DNA of 64,000 bases from Laburnicola sp. R22_1. Its lineage: Eukaryota; Ascomycota; Dothideomycetes; Pleosporales; Didymosphaeriaceae. The notes under the pieces are model-generated. The model was not told the DNA's origin, ran no database searches, and was given only the letters and a program-made list of their open reading frames with translations. The stretch is taken from assembly GCA_014281115.1 (NCBI GenBank), contig JACONQ010000011.1, forward strand, positions 558,001 through 622,000. Reading direction: 5' to 3'. The position numbers were made by a program, and so were the translations under genes. Within the stretch, counting starts at the first letter, position 1. The number at the start of each line of letters is the position of its first letter. This document shows, piece by piece, positions 44,620 to 54,647 of the stretch.

Positions 44620-46538
44620 TGATGGTAACTGTTGATCCACCTAGGCAAAAGAGCTGTATGAAGGCTGTATGAAGGCGGACTGCTTCGCCGATGATGTGGG
44701 TATCTCCTGTGCTGGTTAGGTAGTCCGGAAAGCGCGCTCCTTTACGTAGAGAAGCGGCGCGCGACCAGACGTGGGAAAGTGAAACGAACAACGACTTTGG
44801 AAACCTCGAGCCAAAGCCTGTACCTCGTTCTGGCCAATGGATAGTCGAAAGGACGGCGAAGGAAACAAGCAGCCAGCGCATTTGGTAATACTACATCAAG
44901 ACATTGGTGACATCTTCCATGCAATGATGTCATTCCAGTTGCCAAGGCCGAATCGATCCGCGGCAGAAGAGAGCGGTGTCGAATCATTCACAAGATCGAG
45001 GAGCGATCACAACCCTGAATCGAGAATTGTAAGAGAGTTCGCACGGGTGAGAGTATTGATCTAGGTAGCAAATGTCTGCGGGAGATCTGAGGATGTGCCG
45101 AAGGCACGAAGCTTGCGGGTGTGGCTTTCGGGGTCCGTAGCTACACAGTTAGTGGGTAGGACTCTGATTAGCTTTGGCGAGCGTAGAATCCTGATCAAGA
45201 TGCCGCTGTGCTGTTGTCCTGGGCGGACAAAGAACAGCTGCCAGCTGCCAGCAATGACGACGATGAGCAAGCGCCCGGACGCGCTGTCTGTGAAGTGCTC
45301 AATTTCGCTTTATTGCTTCGAAGCATGGCATTTACCAGAAATGAGATGCAACGGCGTTCTCGAACGCGGGGATAAATTCCTGTCTTCAGTGAGTACGTGT
45401 TGTCGGCTGGACCACAAGAACTGGCCCAGCGTCTACGTGCTGTTTCAGTTTAGACCTCGTGCGGCTGTCACGCCTGACATAACTGGCATATGGCGGTAAT
45501 ATCTGAAGCGGTTATTGTGCGCATGAACTCCTGGTTTCGGTGGGACAAACAAAGCAGAGGCCAGGCAGGTACGGCGAGTCGCAGACTCTGGGACTGACGG
45601 TCGACATTTCGCTACTCGCGTCATGAGAAGTTAAATATGTGGGAGAGCACTAGAGACGGAAACTGGGTGAGGCGTTCTGCAGTGGAGCGGTGATGACTGC
45701 ATGCTGCAGCTCTGTCAATGTGATGCAAAGAATTGAATTGGAGACAAGTTCCTGTGCCAGTTGAAGCAGGCGGGGTCGTAGATATAGCAGCGGTACCCTA
45801 TATGACACCCCGGGTGACAGCCGTGCACAATCGAGCGGAGAAAGAAGACGCATCATGGCAAAGCGGAAAGACGTTAGCATCGGGTAATGTTCCAGGCCTA
45901 TGCGCTGCAGAACGAGGCCAGCACGCACTCAGAAACTGGGACACGACACTCGACGGACACTCGACGCGGTACCGCGATCGTCCGTCGCACTACCTGATGC
46001 ATCCAGATCCTCCCCAGGATCAAGCCTGGGCCATGCAACCGCCGCCAACCGAACGCCTCAAGCCCTCAAAGCGCCGACATCCTCCCCGTCTGATTGGAGA
46101 GGAGCTCACAATCATCGATGACCGTGTCAGTGCAGGGCTGGGGGTTTCACTTCGATACCTCTTCCAAGTTCCAAGTTTGTTGTTTACCGTGGATCCGTGG
46201 ACCCATAGTCTGCGCGGACTCTGCGCCTTGCCGAGTTGCGGACTCGTAATCGCAAGATCATTACCTACGGTGAGGCCATTTTAACCACCTGGGCGCCTGG
46301 ATGGAGAGCTGTCTAGTCTATTCCCTTGGAGTTGGGCCTATCGTGTCTTCCCCACCCTCCTGACCCAGCTCCCGCCTCCGCTGGCATGATATCGGGTGAG
46401 TTTTACCATACCTTCTTCCCCGCCTTCCTGCAATCTCCAACCTGATTTTAGTTTTGCCGGCCACGCTTCCAATGTCTGCCATTTGAGCCTCACCGGATCC
46501 TGTCGCTCTCTGAATACCTACCCACGAGTCTTGACGGC
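44620..46538. other. Divergent intergenic region
   Basis: About 1.9 kb between two divergent genes. Frames such as 45095-45499 and 45733-46284 (plus) have no protein-like features and overlap open frames on the other strand. No gene supported. Confidence 0.5.
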
Positions 46539-49470
46539 ATGGGCAACGCGCAGAGTTCAGCCCCGTTACAGAACCGGCTGGGAAAGCCGAAAACAAACAA
46601 GAATGCGCCTTCCCTCGCCGCGAACAACGCTCTAGACGTCGAATCGCCTGTCTCTCTTTCCCCCAGACACGCGAACTTGAGTACGAAGGAACGGCAGCGG
46701 ATCAAGTCGCAATTGCTGTCTCCCGTTGCGGCCGAGTTTGGGTACCGAGAGCCATTCGATAGCGATGAGGCTTTGGGAGATATCGCTGCCAATATGCAGG
46801 GCCGGGTTCCAGCGCGGGCGAACTCGCTGTCGTGCTTTGGAAGCAAGGCGAGCTCTACTACGAGGCTGTCCAACCTGCCAGCCTCGAAGGTCTCGCTCGT
46901 TCAGAGCAGCCAGCCTGTAGATCTCCAAGCGGCCATTTCGATCTTACAAGAAGTCCAGAAGAACGCGTCGCCGGAGGACGTCGCAGCACTCCGTGAGCGA
47001 GAGCCTCAGCCACCACTACTCTCGTGCCTTCGCTGACATGTGCTCTTTAGAGCAAGCTTTGCAACCATACGCTTCAAGCCCTTCTCCTCGTGCCCCCACT
47101 GCCGCAGAACCAGGACTTAGTCGCCGCACGTCAATCTTGACTCGATCTACCTCCTCCCTCATAAGACGACGCTCTCTCGCGGTAACGCCAGGGGTTGCGA
47201 CCCGCGACTCGCCGATCGAGAACAATAGGCGGACGTGGAATTCGTGGAGGACACCTCAACTGGATTCAAAGGAAGAGGCAAAATGGCGACAAGACACGAT
47301 GGGAAGCTCCCCTCTCACCCAGATTGCCCTGGATTTGGCAGAAGAGGGACGAGAAAGCCCTACACCGCGAGCCCAGACACCTGGAGATATGGACTATTCA
47401 CATCTGGGGTCATTGAAACTTGGTACGCTGAGGATCGCCAATGGTGAGCCGTCTCCTGCTGCCAGCGCCAAATTGAATTCAAATGCGACAAATGCGGCAT
47501 CGCAAGAGGACTACTTTGCCGCCGTGGATCTATCTGATAGTCCGCTCATGATGAAGCCTACCAAGAAACGTCGCCACGTCCGAAGCAGATCTGCACTGCA
47601 GCCAACGACCCCTCCACTCTCCCGCACCCTGGGCATATCTGACGACGCTCGAAAGGCCAAGACCACCTCGCAGTATGCTGCTCCACCAAAGCCGAAGACT
47701 CCAGAACAGTCGTGTTATGAAGATTTGGAGGCAGAGCCCGTCAGACGCCTCAGAGTCATGAACAAGAGCCAAGACACGCTGGCCACGATGCTTGACTCTC
47801 AGCCGGAAGCCCCCAAGGATTCTTCGAAGCTTTCCCAGCACGTTCAAGCGGAAGATATCGACGAAGGGTTTGTTTCGGATGAACCCCTGTCTTTCCGAGA
47901 GGAAGCTATACGAATATTAGATGGAACTATCTTCGGTGGATCGGCGCCGGTGTCAGCTACTTACTCTCCTTCGGTCGGTGGATCGGCTAGCCGACAGAGG
48001 TCGTTGAACAAGCGTCCGCCTCCAAAGAAGGCCGACTCGGGGTATTCCTCAGGGGGAAGTTTCAGGGGCAAGAAAAATGGAGCTAGGACACCGAGTACGA
48101 TTGCGACAACGCCCAACAAGACGCCGCCTGTAATAGCGACTGACTCACGTCATAGTCAGTATCGAGCCGAAAAAGACGACTCAACTAGCTTACGCACGCT
48201 AGAGCAAAATCTACGCCTTTCTACCCCCGAAAAGCCGTTGCCACCCTCTCCAGCAGACGAGCACGTAGCTCCACACCCCACCAACGGCGCCACTTCACAT
48301 GCAGATAAACCGAGCAATCTCGTGTTAGCAGCACCGGCACCATATGAAGATGAGCTTAACGAATTTTCGCAGAGCTTAAGCACGCCCAAAACTCCAACGT
48401 CGTTCATTTCCCATTTTTCCCTTGACAGCATAAGTTCGATACAGAAGCGACTACAAAGGCGGAGACCGTCGTTCCAGGAATTGCCCATTGTTCAATCGTG
48501 TGATCCTATACCCGAAGGGTCAATTCCAAACATTCCCAGCGATGTGAACAGCCAATTTGTCAGACGGCTCTCTGAAGCTCCAGGCTTGGAGTGCCTTACG
48601 CGCACATATCCTACCAAGAACCATAGCAACAAGGAGGCGAGCGAGAATGAAATCGAGCTCCCTGCTCTTGAGCCTATCAAGTTTCCTTCTCCGCCGCAGA
48701 CACCTGAACCACGAGGTCGACATCACAAACGTGCGGCTACTGAGCGGCCGTCATCCCCTCGCCGCAGCATTCGCCGCAGCTTATCTCTTTTCCGACGCAA
48801 ATCCAAGGCCGAGAAAGAAGAGGAGCACCCAACGCTCCCGCACGATGGTCTAAAATCCACCGCACTCGATCTCGGAACGACAGCCACATCTCTCGGTCGA
48901 TCTCCTTACGATGTTGCCCTAGCCGCCGCTCGCCACGATGTCGCCCTCACCGCCGCCCGCCGGAAGAGAGGCTCAACCGCCACGCATCCCCATCAGCTAG
49001 GCGAGGCCCTGCCACGCGCAAAGTCCATGGTCAACATGGACGCCCAAACCGCCGCCAAACTCGCGCGTCTACGCAGCAAAGACCACGCGCTCGTCGGGCC
49101 CGAAATGGCCCCCCGACCAGAGAGCTACTACAACGACAAAGGAGAGCCACCCGGAAGTGCAGACGTGTATCGCCGACACAGCTTCTACGGCCACGTTCCT
49201 CCCATGCCCACGATACCCGGCATCGATCAGCTCCGTGCGGCAAAACGCCCCGTGGAGCCGCAGCCGCCTGAGAAGTCACCCGGGCCGGCATTTCGCGCGC
49301 GAACAGCGGTTCGAGGTCGCATTGTCACGCCGTTGATTGAAAAGTACGACAAGTACGGTCAGCGCGTCGACACCCACGCTGCTTCGAAGTCGTATACCGT
49401 GGACGAAAGCACTACGCATCAACCGTCCAGGACCGCAAGGGTCAGACACGATACTCCTCGCATAACATGA
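46539..49470 (+). CDS. Large serine/proline-rich protein with N-myristoylation signal
   Basis: Exons 46539..46992 and 47051..49470 give 957 residues. The N-terminus MGNAQSS fits N-myristoylation at Gly2. The rest is mostly disordered, rich in S, P, R and K, with many SP/TP sites (for example LSTPEKPLPPSPA and TPKTPTSF) that could be phosphorylated. Basic blocks (RRSIRRSLSLFRRKSKAEKEEE) may bind acidic lipids. A conserved-looking helix occurs at about 128-152 (VDLQAAISILQEVQKNASPEDVAALR). There is no enzymatic domain. It looks like a membrane-tethered scaffold or regulator known only as a conserved hypothetical in filamentous fungi. That reading is inference. Confidence 0.75.
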
Positions 49471-49649
49471 CGAATAGCGGGGTTCTTCTTTTTGTTGCCG
49501 TTTTATCAGCATTATAGTATAATTATAGTATATACCATGAGCGCATGCATGCATGACGCGAGTTTCCTTTTTTCCCGTCTTCTCTGGGCATTTCAGCAGG
49601 GCTGCATTAGGGTGGCATATTCATGTACATTCGCATTATACATAGCGGG
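49471..49649 (+). other. 3' flank of the myristoylated-protein gene
   Basis: AT-rich sequence after the stop codon. It ends with the first copy of ATACATAGCGGG (49638-49649), the target duplication of the retroposon that follows. Confidence 0.5.
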
Positions 49650-49777
49650 GCCTTTTTTTGTGATCACCTTTTTACGCTCTTTTAATTACTAAGCAGGGGG
49701 CTCTGCTCTTTTTGTCATGTTATTTGAGATGAAAGCCTTTGTCGTTCTACCCCTAGGTAGTTAATTTAACGCCACAC
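49650..49777 (-). mobile_element. SINE-like short retroposon, little-mutated copy
   Basis: A 128-base insert flanked by the 12-base direct repeat ATACATAGCGGG (49638-49649, 49778-49789). On the minus strand it begins GTGTGGCGTTAAATTAACTA and ends CACAAAAAAAGGC, an A-rich tail at the 3' side. It matches the insert at 3595-3721 end to end. An internal hairpin (AGCAGAGCCCCCTGCT) is present. It has no open frame and no inverted terminal repeats, which argues against a MITE. It lies in the convergent 3' region between two genes. Confidence 0.8.
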
Positions 49778-49789
49778 ATACATAGCGGG

Positions 49790-50027
49790 ATTGGGATCGG
49801 GATCTGGAAGTCATTTAGTGGTTCTGGTGAGACAGGCGGTACATATAGTGGCCTGCACCGGTTCTGTACACAGATGAACAACAAGACAAGTTAGATACAT
49901 CACGTCTTATCATATCACATATGTGCCTTATGCCTTATGGGATGCAATGCTAGATGAGCTTCTAGCGCTCTGGTATCAATTTTCTACACATGTGTTGTAA
50001 AAGAATGCAACCAGACTCAACCCACTC
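49790..50027. other. Convergent 3' region before the splicing-factor gene
   Basis: No gene. AT-rich sequence that probably contains 3' ends from both sides. Confidence 0.4.
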
Positions 50028-51446
50028 CTATTTCCTATAAGACTTATCATCCCTATCCCTATCCCTCCTCTTCCCATCCTTTCCCTCCTCATACTCACGA
50101 TGTCCCCTCCGTCGCGACCGGTCATCCTCATCTCGACTCCGACTCCGATCTCTACCCCTCCGCTCGCGCTCCCGTCGTTTCTCCCTCCGACGATCCTCGC
50201 TATCCATGCTCCTCTCTCGACGATCCCGTTCTCTCCGCTTATCGCGTCGCTCGTCGTCGTACGGGCTACGACTCCGCTCTCTGTCGCGTCTCTCTTTCTC
50301 GCGGCGCTTTTCACGCCTGCGATCACTATCGTCATCTCGGTACTTGATTTCGCGTTCGCGCCAGTGGTCTCGGTCCTCATCTCGGTCTCGTCTCCGGTCC
50401 TTGTCCCTCCTCCGTTCACTGTCGTACTCGTCGTCTCTGCGCTCCCTATCTTTCCGTTTGCGTCTTCGCTCGTCGTCGTCGTCATCTTTACCCTCATGCT
50501 TGCTGCTACTACTACGAGCCGGCTTTTCATCAAGGAGCTTCTGAGCCTCCAACCGCTTTTGCAGCTCTTCCTCTGTAATCGTCTCGCCCGTGACCTTATT
50601 CCGCAGTACAACGGGATTATACGACATGGCCGCCTTCTTGCCTCCCTTCTTCTGACCCCACTCGCCCAGCTCAATGCCCAGCGCTGCTTCGGGCTTCGCG
50701 CCGATGCCGAGCAGTGCAGGCCGTCGCTCAATCTTCCTGGGCTTCTCGACCGGCTTCTTGTCTTTGCCTAGGGACTCGCCGTCTTTCCAGCCCATGCCGC
50801 GGAGCAGCGCCGCGCCGAAGCCTTCGATGGGCGTGGCTTCGTAGGCTTCGAGGGTGGGGGCGGGCGGCGCGTCGCGCAGTTCGTTGTGCAAGGCTTCTGC
50901 CTCGGAGAGGGGGATTACGGTGCCGGTTGTTGCTTTGCCGTTAACGAGGGCATCGAGGGCTTGGGCTTGGAGCCGCTGCTCGTCGGTGAGGTTGTCGTTT
51001 TCGTTGTCGTCTTCCCTCGTGCCCATGGGTTCGGGCTGGTCCGCTTCTTTTGCGCCTTCTTCTTCGCCCTCTTTTTTCGTGAACGTGCGAAGGCCGAATG
51101 CTACCTTCGGCTGTTCCAGCTCCTCCACGGTGTCGCCGTTCTGCGCGGGCTGCGCTACTGCTGCTGCGCGCGCAAGCTGCTTCTTCCGCACCTCTTCGCG
51201 CCAGTCGCGGTTCGGTAGTGCGGGAATAACGCGAGGCGCGGCGGGGGCTTCTCTGGTGCCATTGGCGGCTACGGCACCGCCCTCTGCGGCGTCCCAGCCC
51301 GTGATGGCTTGCTTCGCGGTGCTGTCCTCGACATCTTCGTCTTCGAGGGCGAGCCGGCGTTTCTTAGCAGGGTTCGCGGGCGGAGCTTTGCGTCCTGGTT
51401 TGGCTTTTGCCGAGGCGAGCGAGAGTTTGAAGCCGGCCGTGGCCAT
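50028..51446 (-). CDS. spp2: Pre-mRNA-splicing factor of the Spp2/GPKOW type
   Basis: An intronless frame of 472 residues from MATAGFKLSLASAKAKPGRK. The N-terminus has the 'FKLS' opening usual in Spp2/MOS2/GPKOW proteins. The G-patch is at about 200-222 (TPIEGFGAALLRGMGWKDGESLG), followed by KPRKIERRPALLGIGAKP and ELGEWGQKKGGK. The last 140 residues are an Arg/Asp/Glu/Ser low-complexity tail (RRRDKDRRRDRDEDRD). In yeast the G-patch of Spp2 activates the DEAH helicase Prp2 at the catalytic-activation step of the spliceosome. The charged tail is longer than in yeast. It is nuclear by inference. Confidence 0.88.
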   Translation of the reverse strand: MATAGFKLSLASAKAKPGRKAPPANPAKKRRLALEDEDVEDSTAKQAITGWDAAEGGAVAANGTREAPAAPRVIPALPNRDWREEVRKKQLARAAAVAQPAQNGDTVEELEQPKVAFGLRTFTKKEGEEEGAKEADQPEPMGTREDDNENDNLTDEQRLQAQALDALVNGKATTGTVIPLSEAEALHNELRDAPPAPTLEAYEATPIEGFGAALLRGMGWKDGESLGKDKKPVEKPRKIERRPALLGIGAKPEAALGIELGEWGQKKGGKKAAMSYNPVVLRNKVTGETITEEELQKRLEAQKLLDEKPARSSSSKHEGKDDDDDERRRKRKDRERRDDEYDSERRRDKDRRRDRDEDRDHWREREIKYRDDDSDRRREKRREKERRDRERSRSPYDDERRDKRRERDRRERSMDSEDRRREKRRERERRGRDRSRSRDEDDRSRRRGHREYEEGKDGKRRDRDRDDKSYRK

Positions 51447-52352
51447 GGCGAGAGGAGTGGGATGCGCGCTGGGGAGGCGGAGCGTCTAGATGGGCATCAG
51501 GATGAGGTGAGGGAGAGTTGGTGAGAGGGCTCCGGTGGTAGCAACGTAGCAGCCCCGTGTCGTCGGAGGTGCGCGGTGGAGGACGTGGAGTGGATGCTGA
51601 TGAGGCTTGTGGGCTCAGTCGTGAAAGCTTAACATTTCGCGCCAATGACATCGGCCTTGGCGCTAGGCATCTGATCACGTGCGCAACGGACGCCCGCGGG
51701 CCTGGGCGGGATGGCTGTATTCATCTGTACCAATCCAAATATTGAAAGAAGCAAAATGGTGCGAGTTTCCTCTTAACCCAGTAGAGGGGGGCGTAGATTG
51801 GACAAGATGAGAGCACAAACCATACTAATCCATCTATACTGCGGACCGGTCCCTCTTCAACACATCAACAGTTCCCACATCCAACACTTCTCGCATTCAA
51901 ACCTGCCAGCGCGCATCAGGTAAACTGCTAACATCGAAGCCAGACAGTGAGCTGGCCTTACATCAGTCCATTTTCGCTTCATTACACCATTTGTGGAAAG
52001 GCTGAAGCCAGGTATCGTATCGGGCGCGCGGCTGAGGGCTCACGCCTGGGCCCCCTCAGAATGCCTGATACGTCTTCTATCATGTCCTTCAGTCACTCGT
52101 GCTTATCTTTTCAGTCTTTTCAGTCTTTCCTTTCTTTCTGATACCCTTTCTGCCCTTCGTTGCTAATTATATGCTTCTTCTTTCTGTCTCAGCCTTGCAC
52201 TTGTTTCAGCTCTCCGAAGGGACCTACAGATATACTATTTCCAGAAAGTGAGAGTAACTCGGGTTGTCTCAAGCTACCATATTCAACAAGACGTAGCCAC
52301 AAGCGCGTAGGGATTGTTGCAGAGGAACGGGCTAGTCCACGAGGAGTCCAAG
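51447..52352. other. Divergent intergenic region
   Basis: Promoters for the splicing-factor and Q/P-rich genes. The part before 52353 is pyrimidine-rich with repeated TTTTCAGTC (near 52107-52125), likely leader sequence, possibly with an unrecognised intron. No gene seen. Confidence 0.5.
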
Positions 52353-54241
52353 ATGTCGATTCACGAGAAACCTCCGATAGCGCTTTACAGCAGTACGCCT
52401 GCTCCACCCCCCCCATACATGGCAGGATCACAACAAATACCCACACCCGGACCACCTCCTATGTATGATGGCTTCTCACAGGTGTCGCACCAACAGCAGA
52501 CCGACTTCTCCTATGCACAATCTCAAATGCAACAGGTACAGGCCCAAGTACAGCAGCCACACGGCATCCAATCTCTGCAAGGGCTTCCAATGCAGACAGA
52601 ACCACAACAGCCACTTCTTCAATACCCTCCGAATATGACGCCTCAACAACAACACCAAGTCCAGCAAATCATCCAGAACATGCCTCCGGAGAAACTCCAG
52701 CTATACCAGCAACAAGCCCAGCAGATGAGCCCACAGACAGTCCAACAACCCCAGCAAATAATGCAAGTACCGCAACCCATGCCCCCACAACCCCAAATTC
52801 CAGCCTACACCACGACCGCCCCTTCTAGCCTCTTCGGCTCCAAGCACTCACCCCACAGCGACCCCACCAGTCCCAAAGACGAGCAAAAAACAGACTCAGT
52901 GAAGCGCTTCTTCGGCGACACCCTCTTCGGCCGCGTCGCCAGATCCTCCGTCTCGACCGCCACCACCGTCCTAAAAATGCCCACCTCCCTCTCCCCCTGG
53001 GGCGACAACAACCCCGTCACCCTCCCCAACGTCCGCTACCGCGACGCCATCCTCTTCACGACCTTCGCCTTCGTCGGCACCCCCCTCGTCGACGGCATCT
53101 CAGACGGCGTAACCAGCGCCTTCGGCGCCGACAGCTTCATCTCCGAGATTGTGAGCTCGGGCGCAGACACCATCGTAGGCTCCACCGTGCTCAAGTACGG
53201 CGTTTTCCAAATCGTAGAACAGGCCATCGACAAGGGCATCGTGGAGCACTTGCTGCCCGAGGAGGAAAAAATGCTGCAAACCACCGGCGTCAAGAGTCTC
53301 CAGGTGGGCATCAAGCATAAACTCATGGGCGTGGATGCCGATCTGCGGTTTACTGGCATTTATCCGACGCAGGATGGGCAGGCGTGTGAGAAGGGCTGGT
53401 TTTGCCCGTATCTGTTTGCGAGCGCGAGGACGCCGAGTGTGCCGCGGGGAAATGACTTTGCTATTTGTCAGTTCTTTGGGCCGTTTTTGGCGGGTGCGTA
53501 GGCCTCCCTTCTCCTCCTCTTCGTCGTATTGTCTGGTCTAGTCTGTTTTTCGCGGTACTCGCTGGGCAACCAACTGACGGAAGTCTGAGACAAAAACAGG
53601 CGACTACCTCCTCGCGCACAAGCTCCTCTCCGAATCCACCCACACCCTCGCAATGTGCGAACCCAACCCCAAAATCGACATCGGCACAAACCGCCTCATC
53701 GTCCTCTTCACAGGTACGTACGCAAACCACTCTCAAACCCCCACCCCCCCACACACATACCATTCCTCCACCATCCACCCTCCCGTACCCACCTCCATCC
53801 CACCCCACCACCCCTAACCCCCCACCAGCAATATCCCCCTACCGCGCCAACCTGTGGTCCACCTCCCGCCGCCCCGGCTGCGGCACCCTAACCTTCCACC
53901 TGCCCTCGGGCTGTCCCGCGCTCATCCTGCCCGTCACGCCGCGCGCCCCCATCTGCGCCTGGTCCCCCTGGACGCTCTCGCAGATGCGTCTCGCACAAAA
54001 TTCTATCCACCCGCAGCCCGGCGCGTACAATGCGGCCTGGCAGCACGAGCAGATTTGCGAGTGGTTGGATACGGTGATCAGCGTGGGGCATTGCGTCGAG
54101 GGCGTGAGAGAGCGGTATGTCGATGTGTTGGGGCGGATGGTGAGTTTGGTGATTAATGGCGCGTTGGCGTTGGAGGGGTGCAGGCCGGTGTTGGGGAAAT
54201 TGGATCCGGAGAGGGCGGGGATTGTTATGTTTAGGTATTGA
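52353..54241 (+). CDS. Conserved-looking protein with Q/P-rich N-terminus, function unknown
   Basis: Exons 52353..53493, 53600..53713 and 53829..54241 give 555 residues from MSIHEKPPIALYSSTPAPPPPY. Residues 1-165 are Gln/Pro-rich and disordered. From about 190 a folded part begins (FFGDTLFGRVARSSVSTATTVLKM), with hydrophobic segments around 240-310 (AILFTTFAFVGTPLVDGISDG). Many Cys and Trp follow in the last third (CEKGWFCPY, RRPGCGTLTFHLPSGCPALI, QICEWLDTVISVGHC). Both introns are longer (106 and 115 bases) than elsewhere in the window, and the frame closes cleanly. I do not recognise a named domain. Confidence 0.75.
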
Positions 54242-54647
54242 GTGGGTGAGTGCGGCGTACCGCGGTTCGTTCATCACGCGTTTAGGGCAAGAGATAAAGA
54301 AACATGTTGAAGGTTTGTGATGGGGTAGATTGGAAGACCTAGGGAACCCGCTAGGAACTACATCTAGGTGAACACGCCAGGCCATCTATGCCAGCAGCCC
54401 ATATCATGCCACCCTCCCATCCATCCATAATCCCGACTCCAATGCTGATGCTCATTCATGCACTCTTACTCCCGCGTCGCACTCTATGCTCGCACTTGGA
54501 AAAAAAATCCCATTACACTCGTTCATAAACGTCGTGAATTGGTATCGTGCATGTCCGAAAGCAGGAAAACAAACCGGTTCAATCCCCGTGCAGACTTGGT
54601 TGCTCAGGTGTACGGGTCCGGTCGAAATGTACGTTCTAGAAGACGGT
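54242..54647. other. Convergent 3' intergenic region
   Basis: No gene. The 3' ends of the Q/P-rich gene and the trehalose gene meet here. Confidence 0.5.
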
